Source: Pseudomonadota bacterium
Lineage (GTDB): Bacteria; Pseudomonadota; Gammaproteobacteria; Steroidobacterales; Steroidobacteraceae
Assembly (NCBI GenBank): GCA_023433465.1
Contig: JAEZCR010000281.1
Location: forward strand, 1-32,741
Reading direction: 5' to 3'
Length of the DNA: 32,741 nt
Every line of letters starts with the position of its first letter. The first letter of the stretch is position 1. This document shows positions 23,249 through 31,900 of the stretch, in pieces. The notes beneath the pieces are model-generated. The model searched no databases, was not told the DNA's origin, and was given only the letters and a program-made list of their open reading frames with translations. The translations under genes were made by a program, and so were the position numbers.

Positions 23249-23515
23249 TTGAACATTTCCTTCAATAGATAGAGGGGTGTGCGCGGTCGGCGCGCGGGCG
23301 TGCGCGGTCCGGCTTTCCTCTAGCTCGCCTGTCGCGGGAGCCTCGGGACTTGATGCCGGGCAGATGCTGGCGTCCCAGCACCTCCCGGCCGACTCCATGA
23401 CGCCACCTGACGCGGGGCGCTGGGAATTGGGGAATGCCGTCGCGGTCGCAGCCATGAGCAGCGCCAACGCGAGGGCGGAGAAGATCGTGGTGACCATGCT
23501 CTGACGGCGGTTCAT
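23249..23515 (-). other. In-frame leader continuous with the capsid frame, signal-peptide-like
   Basis: ATG23,515 overlaps the stop of the upstream gene as ATGA, which is strong context for a real start. The 89 codons lack a stop and run into the capsid gene. They encode MNRRQSMVTTIFSALALALL followed by MAATATAF, an export-signal-like segment, then a Ser/Pro/Ala-rich stretch with two Cys. This may be a separate small gene that lost its stop, or an alternative N-terminus of the capsid protein. Confidence 0.5.
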
Positions 23516-23877
23516 TCGTCGTCGTCCTCAAAGTCCTGAGGTCCCAGCGGCGGCAGGTTCACGGCCTTCTGCTTCTTGCTGGGTTGCGCTTTGGTACGAA
23601 TGACGCTCGCGTGCGCCTGATTGCGCTCGCGGAACATGCGCCCATAGAAAGCGCCGAAGTTGGAGTTGACGCGAAACGCCTTCGGGTCGCTGTCGCCCAA
23701 GCGTGTGGCGTTACGAATCTCAGACAGGATCGCGCACGGATTCACGCGCGAATCTCCGGCGGCGATGTGAGCGAACACACGCCGCTCAAACTCCACGTAT
23801 AGCGCCGGGCATTTGGCGTGGAATTTGTCGAACTGCTCGCGCAGTTCCGCGTGGCGCGTCTTGTGCTTGGTGCTCAC
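23512..23877 (-). CDS. Small phage/plasmid-type hypothetical protein (121 aa)
   Basis: The central part (CPALYVEFERRVFAHIAAGD, then ILSEIRNATRLGD, FRVNSNFGAFYGRMFRERN) resembles a family of small phage and plasmid proteins of the form 'P..y..f......i..G......I....R......f..nnnf.afYaR.f'. That similarity is from memory and the function is unknown. The acidic tail ends DFEDDDE. The GTG start overlaps the AlpA-like stop (GTGA) and its own stop overlaps the next start (ATGA). Confidence 0.6.
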   Translation of the reverse strand: MSTKHKTRHAELREQFDKFHAKCPALYVEFERRVFAHIAAGDSRVNPCAILSEIRNATRLGDSDPKAFRVNSNFGAFYGRMFRERNQAHASVIRTKAQPSKKQKAVNLPPLGPQDFEDDDE

Positions 23878-24089
23878 GCGGCACCTCGGCGGGCGAGGGC
23901 GGCATCACAGGCGGCGACATTCCACCGCGTGACTTTGGCGGCGAGCTTTGCGGGTTTCGGAAGAATCCCACACGCTGACCAGCGCCAGATGGTTGACCTA
24001 TCAACCCCGTAGCGTCTGCCTAGGGTCTTGTCACTCGCCAGCGTTGGGGCGCTGTGTGATTCGCTGCTGTTTGTCTGCATAGGCTGCAT
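23874..24089 (-). CDS. AlpA-like helix-turn-helix regulator (71 aa)
   Basis: LGRRYGVDRSTIWRWSACGI, then LPKPAKLAAKVTRWNVAACDAAL, is the AlpA/excisionase-like winged helix layout: HTH, 'G.lPKP.kl....RW....', then a final helix. Such proteins activate integrase genes or act as excision directionality factors in P4-type elements. It is the first gene of the coupled run that includes the capsid gene. The two candidate starts, ATG24,089 and ATG24,080, lie in a short direct repeat and neither has a clear Shine-Dalgarno site. Confidence 0.72.
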   Translation of the reverse strand: MQPMQTNSSESHSAPTLASDKTLGRRYGVDRSTIWRWSACGILPKPAKLAAKVTRWNVAACDAALARRGAA

Positions 24090-24134
24090 AGGCTGCAGAC
24101 TGCAACACAGGCCCGGAGGTATTACGAAGGGGCA

Positions 24135-24159
24135 GCGGGATAATGCCCCGTTATCCCGC
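24135..24159. promoter_or_regulatory. Perfect 9-bp hairpin upstream of the AlpA-like gene
   Basis: GCGGGATAA and TTATCCCGC are exact reverse complements around TGCCCCG. It lies 46 bases upstream of the AlpA-like start, in the 278-base gap that also holds the repeat at 24,269. Operator or recombination-protein site is inferred from position. Confidence 0.5.
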
Positions 24160-24268
24160 GCTGGCTTGACTTTCGGCGGCTATCTATTCGTGCTGCCCCT
24201 CCTGGCGGCGGAGGCTAAGAAGCGGCTGGAGGCCGCGCAAGAGCGCGGGCGTAGCAATCGTCATGCCA

Positions 24269-24304
24269 ATTCTGGACTAGGCTCAAAAGATCACAGTCCA
24301 GAAT
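24269..24304. promoter_or_regulatory. Perfect 10-bp inverted repeat between AlpA-like gene and integrase-side gene
   Basis: ATTCTGGACT (24,269-24,278) and AGTCCAGAAT (24,295-24,304) are exact reverse complements with a 16-base spacer. It lies between the AlpA-like gene and the end of the 159-aa gene, and could be an operator or part of a bidirectional control region. Confidence 0.5.
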
Positions 24305-24367
24305 CCAAGACAGCCACCCCCAGCGACGCCGGCCGTGCCAGCGACAAGGCGGCGTGGTATCAGCTAG

Positions 24368-24847
24368 TTAGTAAGGAAGGATCACCTGGAGCAGCTTCTG
24401 CTCATCGGCGTCAAAGTCATACACGAGTGATTCAACAATCTCAGCGCCCGCCGCCTGCAATGCTTCTTTGCCGCCGTTCCCCGATAGGATGTCGCGGTAC
24501 TCAGTGGCCTGCTGTTTGAAGCGTGCGTGAGCATTCTTTACGGTCACGTCCGTAATCTCCGCATCGGCGGGAAAGGCTTTGGCAATGTTCTTACGGCGGG
24601 AGTCATGGTCGCCGGCTAGCACGTCGAGCATTGCTAGGCGCCAGTCTCGCCACATGTTCTGCTCGGCTTCGTCGGCCTGCTTCATCGCGGCGGGCGTGAG
24701 CTGCTTTTCTATTAGCGCGATCACTATGTCCCGCTGCTCCTGCGTCAAAGGCTGGCCAGATCGCAGGGCACTCAGCACGGGTGCCAATTCAATCTGCCGC
24801 TGGAGAACGCCGGGCAGGCTGGGAAACTTCCAATTGCGATTAGCCAC
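24368..24847 (-). CDS. Hypothetical protein coupled to the integrase (159 aa)
   Basis: Helical, charged, soluble protein with no recognised family. Notable segments are LSALRSGQPLTQEQRDIVIALIEKQLTP near the N-terminus, NIAKAFPADAEITDVTVKNAHARFKQ in the middle, and an acidic end (YDFDADEQKLLQVILPY). The GTG start at 24,847 overlaps the integrase stop by 8 bases (GTGGCTAA), so it is probably translated from the same message. The LTQEQRDIVIALI stretch recalls accessory proteins found next to phage repressors, but this is weak. Confidence 0.6.
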   Translation of the reverse strand: MANRNWKFPSLPGVLQRQIELAPVLSALRSGQPLTQEQRDIVIALIEKQLTPAAMKQADEAEQNMWRDWRLAMLDVLAGDHDSRRKNIAKAFPADAEITDVTVKNAHARFKQQATEYRDILSGNGGKEALQAAGAEIVESLVYDFDADEQKLLQVILPY

Positions 24848-26051
24848 GTGACTTCACCTGCGAATAGCAATGCTTGGCCCACAGCTCCAAGAGCTTCCGG
24901 CGTTGGTCTAGCAAGCCATCGCGCGCGTATGCCGCACGGGTCTTGTCATCGTTCACGTGCGCTAGACACAGCTCGCTGACTTCATCCAGGAACGCGGACT
25001 GCGTGCGCGCCCAGTCCTTGAACGAGCTGCGAAAGCCGTGCGGCGTGCAGTCGGCGCCGATGTCGCGGCAAGCCTTGATGAGGGTCATGTCGGACAGGGC
25101 GCCACCACGCACGGCTGCAAAGACGTGCGGCGAATCTTCGGGCCGCTCTATGCGCTTGAGCACGGCCAGTGCTTTGGGCACCAGTGGGACGGTATGCGGG
25201 AGGCCCGCCTTCATGTTCGACGCTGGCACACGCCAGAGCCCAGCTTCCCGGTCTATCTCCCCCACCGTGGCGATGCGTACCTCGCGGGATCGTGCCGCAG
25301 TGAGGATCGCGTACTCCAAGCAACGGGAGCCGACACCCTCACGCTTGGTTAGTGCCGCCATGAATTCCGGCACGTCCTGCCAGCGCAGCGCGCGGTGGTG
25401 CTTCACACCGCCTCGGCTTTTCTTCACCTTTGCGGGTGACGGGAGCGAGTGCTTGAGGTTGTCGGCCCAGCGCGCGGGGTTGTCCCCGGTGCGCAGCTTC
25501 TGCACCTTTGCCCAGGACAGCACTACCTCCATGCGTCCACGCACGCGCGAGGCCGTATCAGTCCGCGTGGTCCAGATAGGCTCCAGCACACTCAGCACGT
25601 GGGACTCCGTGATGTCGGCCACCGGCACACTGCCGATGCGCTCGAAAGCATACCGCTCAAGGGAACTGATCCAATCATCGGCGTGCTTGCTGCTGCGGAA
25701 TTCGGCGGCCTTGGCCTTGTGCCAGCGCCGCGCGGCCTGCTCGAATGTCACGGCAGCCGGCGGAGGAGTGGCACGTAGGCGGCGACGCTCGGCACGCGGA
25801 CACAGGCCCGCGAATACTTGGTCAGCTATGACACGCGCGCGCTCGCGTGCGGACTTGAGGGTGACGGATGGGTAGCCACCCAGGCCGTAGTCATGGCGCC
25901 TGCCAGCGCGGTCTACAATGCGAAGGACCCAGGAGCGAGCCTCGGCATGAGCCACCCACAGCATGAGCCCGCGTACGCCGCCGACACCGTAGCGGCCTGG
26001 CTCCTGCAGCCGGCGCACCTCAACGTCAGTCAGTTCCGGGTTCGATTTCAT
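24840..26051 (-). CDS. int: P4-type tyrosine integrase
   Basis: Site-specific recombinase of 403 aa that would insert the element into tRNA-Met. The N-terminal arm-binding region (about 1-95) has the DUF4102-like YPSVTLKSARERARVIADQV. A core-binding domain follows (about 100-190). The catalytic domain has Arg256 in TAARSREVR, His338 and Arg341 in TPHGFRSSF, His365 in LAHVNDD and Tyr375 in TRAAYARD. All five recognisable catalytic positions are intact, so it should be active. It reads inward from a start about 150 bases from the right attachment repeat. Confidence 0.93.
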   Translation of the reverse strand: MKSNPELTDVEVRRLQEPGRYGVGGVRGLMLWVAHAEARSWVLRIVDRAGRRHDYGLGGYPSVTLKSARERARVIADQVFAGLCPRAERRRLRATPPPAAVTFEQAARRWHKAKAAEFRSSKHADDWISSLERYAFERIGSVPVADITESHVLSVLEPIWTTRTDTASRVRGRMEVVLSWAKVQKLRTGDNPARWADNLKHSLPSPAKVKKSRGGVKHHRALRWQDVPEFMAALTKREGVGSRCLEYAILTAARSREVRIATVGEIDREAGLWRVPASNMKAGLPHTVPLVPKALAVLKRIERPEDSPHVFAAVRGGALSDMTLIKACRDIGADCTPHGFRSSFKDWARTQSAFLDEVSELCLAHVNDDKTRAAYARDGLLDQRRKLLELWAKHCYSQVKSRG

Positions 26052-26199
26052 GGTCTCTCAGTTCCCACGTGGATTCCATGAATGACCATGCCATTGGTCG
26101 CAACAGATTGCGAGAGACTGCGACTAGCTTTTTTGAATTCCTCGGAGATTGTTAGGCAAGTGCGTCTAACTGCTACTCACTGCGACGCATTCCCGTGGT

Positions 26200-26215
26200 C
26201 TCCCTTTCCACCATT
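26200..26215. repeat. attR core (copy of the tRNA-Met 3' end)
   Basis: CTCCCTTTCCACCATT is identical to 15,659-15,674 and lies 148 bases outside the integrase start. The preceding bases do not continue the tRNA T-arm, as expected for the displaced copy. It fixes the element's right edge. Confidence 0.82.
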
Positions 26216-26251
26216 TTCTTCAATGTCCATTCCGTTCACATGGGTAACGGA

Positions 26252-26385
26252 TTATTCCGAGGACATGGGTAACACCTTAGCAGCGAATGGATTCTCTGCG
26301 CACTTGAACCGCGAGCTCTCGTGGTCGAAGAACCCCAAGACGTAGTGCATGAGCTGACCAGCCACACCCTTTGCACTCCACGGTG
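26252..26385 (-). pseudogene. C-terminal remnant of an IS481-family transposase
   Basis: Reading leftward, 26,350-26,252 encodes MHYVLGFFDHESSRFKCAEN followed by PFAAKVLPMSSE and TAA. This is the typical end of IS481 transposases ('W.vsFm.YdlGyfD.....v.p..NPf..kVLPM'). The preceding VWLVS is in another frame, consistent with one lost base near 26,352. The rest of the transposase is not recognisable. ACATGGGTAAC occurs twice (26,238-26,248 and 26,263-26,273), once in the coding tail and once beyond the stop, near where the terminal repeat of the insertion sequence would lie. Confidence 0.7.
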
Positions 26386-26968
26386 ATGGTGGAGATGGGC
26401 TCCGGATAGCAATTCCTGAATTGCCGATGCAGCTTCTCGGACGTCTTGGATGCGGGTCTGGTGCCTCGAAAATGCGCTAGATAGGAACTGGCGCCACCGC
26501 AATCAGAGAGTTATCCAATTTGTTTGCAGCAAAGCAAAAGCCGTGCGCCCCAATGAATATCCCGCGACTTTGAAAAAAATTCGCCCTCGCGGTCATAACG
26601 GTGAGAGGAATTTCCAAGTCGTGACACTAGGTATTAGGTGACTCAACTTCGGTCCAGCGGGCGCGCTGTACCGGAGTTGCTTTCGATCGGAATGGTTCTC
26701 GAAGAACTGGAACACGATCGCTGCTGCCCGAGAGTTCAGGGGAGGATCGCTCATTGAGTGCGGGTGTTTACGCTGCCTGGAGTACGCCTCTCACCCTGTC
26801 CGCTGGCATCCCGCCCAGGTTGCCTGCCGCAGATTTTTCCAGCGCTCTATCTATCAACCGGTCGGTGCATTGAACCGCCTCGTGTTTTGTGTCCCTTCTA
26901 GCCGTAAACCCTCGACGTCTGCGGCGCATGTCCCATCGTCCAGTTGCGCAATGCGACGGAGAAGCTCC
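26386..26968. other. Non-coding stretch between IS remnant and FN3 gene
   Basis: No gene is convincing here. A 63-codon frame at 26,450-26,641 has a weak resemblance to IS4-type transposase fragments, which I could not support. The stretch presumably holds the promoter of the gene at 26,969, but no clear -35/-10 pair stands out. Confidence 0.4.
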
Positions 26969-28852
26969 ATGAGATCATCGTCCCCCCGGGTTGTTCGTTT
27001 GGCTTGGCGGGTTCTCCTCGCATCTCTTGGAATGACGCTTGCGCTGTCCGCGGCGGCCGGCGGAATTACATACCAATATACGAACGGCCGGTTGACGCGC
27101 CTGACCTATAGCGACGGTACGATCGTTCAATACTCGTACGACGCAAATGGCAACCGCTTGACCAAGGTGGTTACGCCGCCACCCGATACGACGCCGCCAA
27201 CAACGCCCGAGAACGTGGTAGCGACGGCAAGCTCGCAAACTCAAATCGGATTGACCTGGTCTTCTTCCTCGGACAACGTCCTTGTAACCGGCTACGAGCT
27301 TCAGCGCTGCACCGGAGCAGGCTGTTCGAACTTCGCAAACATCGGTACCGCGGCTGCGACGACTTACTCCAACAGCGGACTCACGCAGAACACAACGTAT
27401 CGATACCGTATTCGGGCTTACGACGCGGCGGGCAACTTCTCGAGCTACTCGAGCATCGCGACCTCTACAACCGCCGCGGAGACCACACCGCCGACTGTTC
27501 CCAGCGGTTTGTCGGCCAGCGCCACATCCGGCACGCAAGCTTCTCTATCCTGGAGCGCATCCACGGACAGCGGCGGTTCGAACCTTTCGGGCTACAAGAT
27601 CGAGAGATGCCAGGGTTCCGGGTGCAGCGGCTTCGTACAGATCGCTGTCACGGCGAGCACAAGCTACCCGGATACCACGCTCTCGTCGGGCGTGACATAC
27701 CGGTATCGTGTGAGGGCATACGACGGCGCAGGAAACAATTCCGGCTATTCGAATACGGTCGCCGTGACCACACCCGACACGGTGGCGCCGACTGTACCAA
27801 GCGGCCTCGCCGCTGCCGCGCCTTCATCGAATTCTGTGAACCTCACGTGGACGGGATCGACAGACAACGTTGCCGTGACCGGATACAAAGTCTATCGAGG
27901 TGGCACTCAGATCGGGACCGCAGGTGCTACAAACTATACAGACAACACCGTCGTCGGTTCGACCGCGTACACCTACACCGTGAGTGCATACGATTCCGCG
28001 GGAAACAATTCCGCATCGTCGAATACTGCACCGGTCACTACGCCGGACACGATTGCTCCGGGTGTGCCGACTGGATTATCCGCATCGGCACCAAGCTCGA
28101 CACAGGTCAACCTTTCATGGAATGCGGTGAGTGACACGGGCGGATCGGGGCTTGCGGGGTATCGGATCTATCGCGGCGGTGTCCACATCGCCAACAGTAG
28201 CGCGACGAACTACAGCGATACCTCGGTTTCCGGCTCCACGGGCTACTCGTACAGGGTTGCCGGCTATGACAATGCCGGCAACACCTCGGCCCAGTCATCG
28301 GCCGCGAGCGTCACGACGCCGGACACCACAGCGCCCTCGGTTCCCACCGGCGTAGCGACTGCCGTTCCCGGCGACAATCAAGTCAACGTCTCGTGGAATG
28401 CGTCGACCGACACGGGTGGATCCGGCTTGTCTGGCTACCGGATCTACCGCGGCGGAGTGCAGATCGGAACGAGCTCGACGACCAGCTATGCCGATACGAC
28501 GACTTCGCCGTTCAACTCCTACAGCTACACGGTTGCCTCGTACGATGTTGCCGGCAACGTTTCTGCTCAGTCGTCCGCGGCAAATGCGGTGACCTCAATT
28601 CAGATTACAAATTCAAGCGGCAGTGTCCTTGTCGGCGCGTCCTCGCTCTATCAGGTCGAGCAGGCATGTCCGAACCAGACCTTTTGCTACTGGTTTGTGC
28701 GCAAAAAATACGGCGACCAACAACCTGTGGTTTCGACGATGAATCACAACTCATCCCCCGCGTGTAATGGCTCCACAGGAGGGACTCCGGTGACCGGCTA
28801 TCAACGTGCGGGGTGCGTGCTCAGGGCCGCGCCTAGCAAGTATGGGAACTGA
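26969..28852 (+). CDS. Secreted YD-repeat / fibronectin type III protein
   Basis: A 627-residue exported protein. The signal peptide is MRSSSPRVVRLAWRVLLASL with a cut near AAAGG (about 28). Two RHS-type YD motifs follow (YQYTNGRLTRLTYSDG, YSYDANGNRLTKV; about 35-67). Then come five fibronectin type III domains of about 90 residues each (about 73-540), each opening 'D..[AP]P..P.gl' and containing 'Y.YrV.AyD.AGN.S'. A C-terminal tail has four Cys (QACPNQTFCYWF, PACNG, AGCVL), probably an oxidised surface module. Start ATG26,969 is chosen for GGAG seven bases upstream; ATG26,870 and 26,951 are alternatives. It precedes the RHS gene on the same strand. An extracellular binding or scaffold role is inferred. 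Confidence 0.8.
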   Translation: MRSSSPRVVRLAWRVLLASLGMTLALSAAAGGITYQYTNGRLTRLTYSDGTIVQYSYDANGNRLTKVVTPPPDTTPPTTPENVVATASSQTQIGLTWSSSSDNVLVTGYELQRCTGAGCSNFANIGTAAATTYSNSGLTQNTTYRYRIRAYDAAGNFSSYSSIATSTTAAETTPPTVPSGLSASATSGTQASLSWSASTDSGGSNLSGYKIERCQGSGCSGFVQIAVTASTSYPDTTLSSGVTYRYRVRAYDGAGNNSGYSNTVAVTTPDTVAPTVPSGLAAAAPSSNSVNLTWTGSTDNVAVTGYKVYRGGTQIGTAGATNYTDNTVVGSTAYTYTVSAYDSAGNNSASSNTAPVTTPDTIAPGVPTGLSASAPSSTQVNLSWNAVSDTGGSGLAGYRIYRGGVHIANSSATNYSDTSVSGSTGYSYRVAGYDNAGNTSAQSSAASVTTPDTTAPSVPTGVATAVPGDNQVNVSWNASTDTGGSGLSGYRIYRGGVQIGTSSTTSYADTTTSPFNSYSYTVASYDVAGNVSAQSSAANAVTSIQITNSSGSVLVGASSLYQVEQACPNQTFCYWFVRKKYGDQQPVVSTMNHNSSPACNGSTGGTPVTGYQRAGCVLRAAPSKYGN

Positions 28853-28892
28853 AGCCATGCAACCCGCGAGTCGCGAAAAGAAGGTGCTAGCC

Positions 28893-28982
28893 ATGCGCTC
28901 AAATGTGTCGAGACGGCTCTTGCTGTTATTCGCGGTGGGTTTGGCCATCGATCCATTGTTGGTTGAACAACGGGGAGCATGA
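28893..28982 (+). CDS. Very small ORF (29 aa) coupled to the RHS gene
   Basis: AAGG eight bases upstream of ATG28,893 suits translation. The peptide MRSNVSRRLLLLFAVGLAID has a basic start and hydrophobic core, like a signal or leader peptide. Its TGA overlaps the first RHS ATG as ATGA. It may be a coupling leader or a decayed gene start. An in-frame ATG at 28,857 would extend it to 41 aa. Confidence 0.35.
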   Translation: MRSNVSRRLLLLFAVGLAIDPLLVEQRGA

Positions 28983-31900
28983 TGAACATGAAAAAGTTGC
29001 GAACTGGTTCGTGTCTGAGTGCCCTTCTTATTGCATCGACCTTCTTGTGCTCGGCCGCGCTGGCCCAGACGCAGACCACTGACGTCCCCGTTCGTCAGTT
29101 CAAGGACAACAATGGCGTCGATTTGCTGAGCGGCACGTTCACAACAATCGCCGGCTTCGCAGTTGGGGATGCCGAGAACGGGCTGGCGTTCACCCGCGAG
29201 ATCCGCGGCGCGTATGCGCTCGACAATATGCTTGGCGAGATCATCGCAGGCACTACTACCACGGTCACGCTCAACGGGCGTGCTGAGAAATTCACGGACT
29301 ACGGCACCTTGCTCCATCCAGTCGAACAGAACGGCTCGACGCTGACGCGTTCCGGAAGCACTTACACCTATCGCACGGCCGACGGGACGACTACCGTTTT
29401 TACTGCCCCTTCGAGCGGCTACTACCAGTTCGGCAACGCCAAGGGCATCGTGCCGTCCTCGATCACCTATCCCAACGGGAAGGTGCTGTCATTCGCTTAT
29501 ACCGAAGGGTATGCCTCCGTCGGAGGGCCCTCACCGATCCCCGGGCGGCGCTTGGCTTACGTCACCAGCAATACCGGATATGGTGTCACCTTCACTTACG
29601 AGAACAACAATGATCCGGGGTCCACCATCCATCTCTGGACCCACCTGGTCAGTGTGACCACGAGTGCTGGCGGCCCCTCCTTGTCTATTAGCCCGATCAC
29701 CGGAGAAACCTCGGGCGTTCGCGACTATACGGACGCCATGGGCCGGACAACGAGCTATACCTTCGCCGCTGAAGGTGTAACGACCATCCGGCTTCCAGGC
29801 AGTTCGAGCGTCGACATCACGGTCGGCTACACCGGCGGGAAGGTGTCGTCGGTGACCGCGGCTGGAGTCACGACTAACTACAGTTATTCCGACGCGGGCA
29901 ACATCCGCACGACCACGGTGACGAGAGGGTCGAGCCCGAGCAGCATTTACAAATTCGACCTGACCAAGCTCGTGATGACGTGGCATCAGAACGAGGCCGG
30001 TCACGTGACGGAGTATTCGTATGATTCCTCGAACCGGCCCTTTCGGGTGACGATGCCGGAGGGCAATTACGTCGAATATGGCTACGACGGGCGCGGCAAT
30101 GTGACGAGCACGACCGCGGGTCCGAAGCCGGCCGTTGGCGGAACCGCGATCAGCACTACCGCCGGCTTCGATGCCTCATGCTCGATCGCGGTGAAGTGCA
30201 ACCAGCCCAACTGGACTAAGGACGCCAAGGGCAACCAGACCGACTATACCTATGACCCCACGCACGGCGGCGTCCTGACGGTCACGGCGCCCGCGCCGAC
30301 GGCGGGAGCAGTGCGCCCGCAGACGCGGATCACGTACGTGAGGGTCAACTCGAGTGGAGTCGAGGGTTCGGTTGGCGTGTTCAAGCCGAAGACGATCTCG
30401 GCCTGTCAAACGTCGGCGAGCTGCTTGGGCACCGCCGATGAGGCCAAAACGACCTTCTCTTACGGCAACAACCAGAATGTCGCGTCGGTCACTGTTGCAA
30501 CAGGCGATGGATTGGTGAGCGCCACCACGGCATTCACTTACGATGTAGCCGGCAACGTCACATCAGTCGACGGTCCTCAATCAGGTAGCGCAGACCAGAC
30601 AATTGCCGCCTACAACGCCGCGCGGCAGCCGATGTGGCAGATCGGGCCGGATCCAGATGACGCAGGCGCCGCGCTGTTTCCGGCAGTGAAGTACACCTAT
30701 CGCCCAGATGGACAAGTCGACTACGTTCAATCGGGTACGGTGACCGCGCAGTCGCAGGCCGGCATGCCGAGTTTCAACGAGCTGCAACGCCAGACCTCAA
30801 CCTATGACAGTAAGCACCGACCGATCCGCCAGGCACTCGGGATCGGAAGCACCGCATACCAGGTTACTGATTTGGTCTATGACGCCGTCGGTCGCGTGCA
30901 GTGCTCGATCGTGCGGATGGATTCAGGCAACTGGAGTTCACCGCCATCGAGCTGCGATTCAACGCAAACCACGGGGCCCCATGGTCCTGACCTTGTTTCC
31001 TACTATCACTACGACGCTCTCTCCCGAGTGTGGAGGACAACCACCGGTTATGGAACGACAGCTCCAGTCAACGAACACACTGCGACTTTTACTGCGAACG
31101 GCAAACTGGAGACGCTCACAGACGCGGAGAGCAACCGAACGACTTACGAGTATGACGGCCACGATCGGCCGGTGAAGACGCGTTTCCCGATAACCACCAA
31201 GGGCGCGAATCAGAGTTCCGAAGACATCTACGAGCAGGTCGGTTACGACGCCAACGGCAACATCACGAGCTTCCGCACGCGGCGGGACGAGACGCTGACG
31301 CTGACCTACGACAACCTCAACCGTCTGGTGAGTAAGGGGGTGCCGGATCGGGCGGGGCTCGCCGAGCACACCCGCGACGTTTACCTCGCCTACGACCTCT
31401 TTGGAAACATGACCGACGCGCGGTTTGATGACATTGCCACCGGTCCAGGAATCGCGAACACGTTTAATGCGCTCGGACAGTTGACCAGCACGATCACCAA
31501 TACGGACGGTGTCTCGAGAACTCTCAGCTACCTCTACGATGTCGCGGGGAACCGCACACAAATTACCCATCCCGACGGCACCGCCTTCAATTACGTGAGA
31601 AAAGCGTCCGGCGCGCTCGACCAGATCAAGCTCAGCCCCGACAAGCCGCTCGTGCAGCCCATTCTCGACGCTGCGGGACGGTTGAGTTCCATCTACCGAC
31701 GGCGCACTTCGCCCGCGCCGGGGGACTGGCTCCCCCGGACCAATCTTGGCTACGACCCCGTCTCGCGACTCGCGAGCCTCGCGACCGACGTGCCCAACAC
31801 GAACTACGACGCCACGACTAGTTTGGCCTATACCCCGGCGAACCAGGTCGCGAGCGCCACGAATACCAACGATGCATACGCCGGTGCCGCGCGAGCGAGC

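Larger units (their letters stand above)
15659..26215. mobile_element. tRNA-Met-integrated phage-satellite-like element (~10.5 kb)
   Basis: The unit is delimited by the 16-bp direct repeat and carries a P4-type integrase next to the right repeat. Phage-derived content is an AlpA-like regulator, an HK97-type major capsid protein, a P27-like terminase small subunit and a polymerase-palm protein. No large terminase, portal, tail, lysis or conjugation gene is seen, so it could not make particles alone. This pattern is that of a phage satellite (compare PICI/SaPI elements that bring their own small terminase), though a decayed prophage remains possible. A DUF2971 gene near the left end may be cargo. 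Genes from the integrase to the polymerase-like gene all run leftward. Confidence 0.75.

Noticed and set aside
24028..24519. Plus-strand frame of 163 codons between the AlpA-like gene and the integrase unit
   Set aside because: The segment AAEAKKRLEAAQERGRSN looks protein-like, but the frame overlaps two better-supported minus-strand genes and has no good start. It may be a small remnant at most.
26450..26641. Possible IS4-type transposase fragment (SKAKAVRPNEYPATLKKIRP)
   Set aside because: Only a short 'YP..L..IR' resemblance and no catalytic residues; too weak to annotate.
27180..28600. Regularly spaced repeats of about 270-300 bases, considered as an array
   Set aside because: The periodicity is that of fibronectin type III domains in one coding frame. 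There are no short identical repeats with unique spacers, so it is not a CRISPR array.
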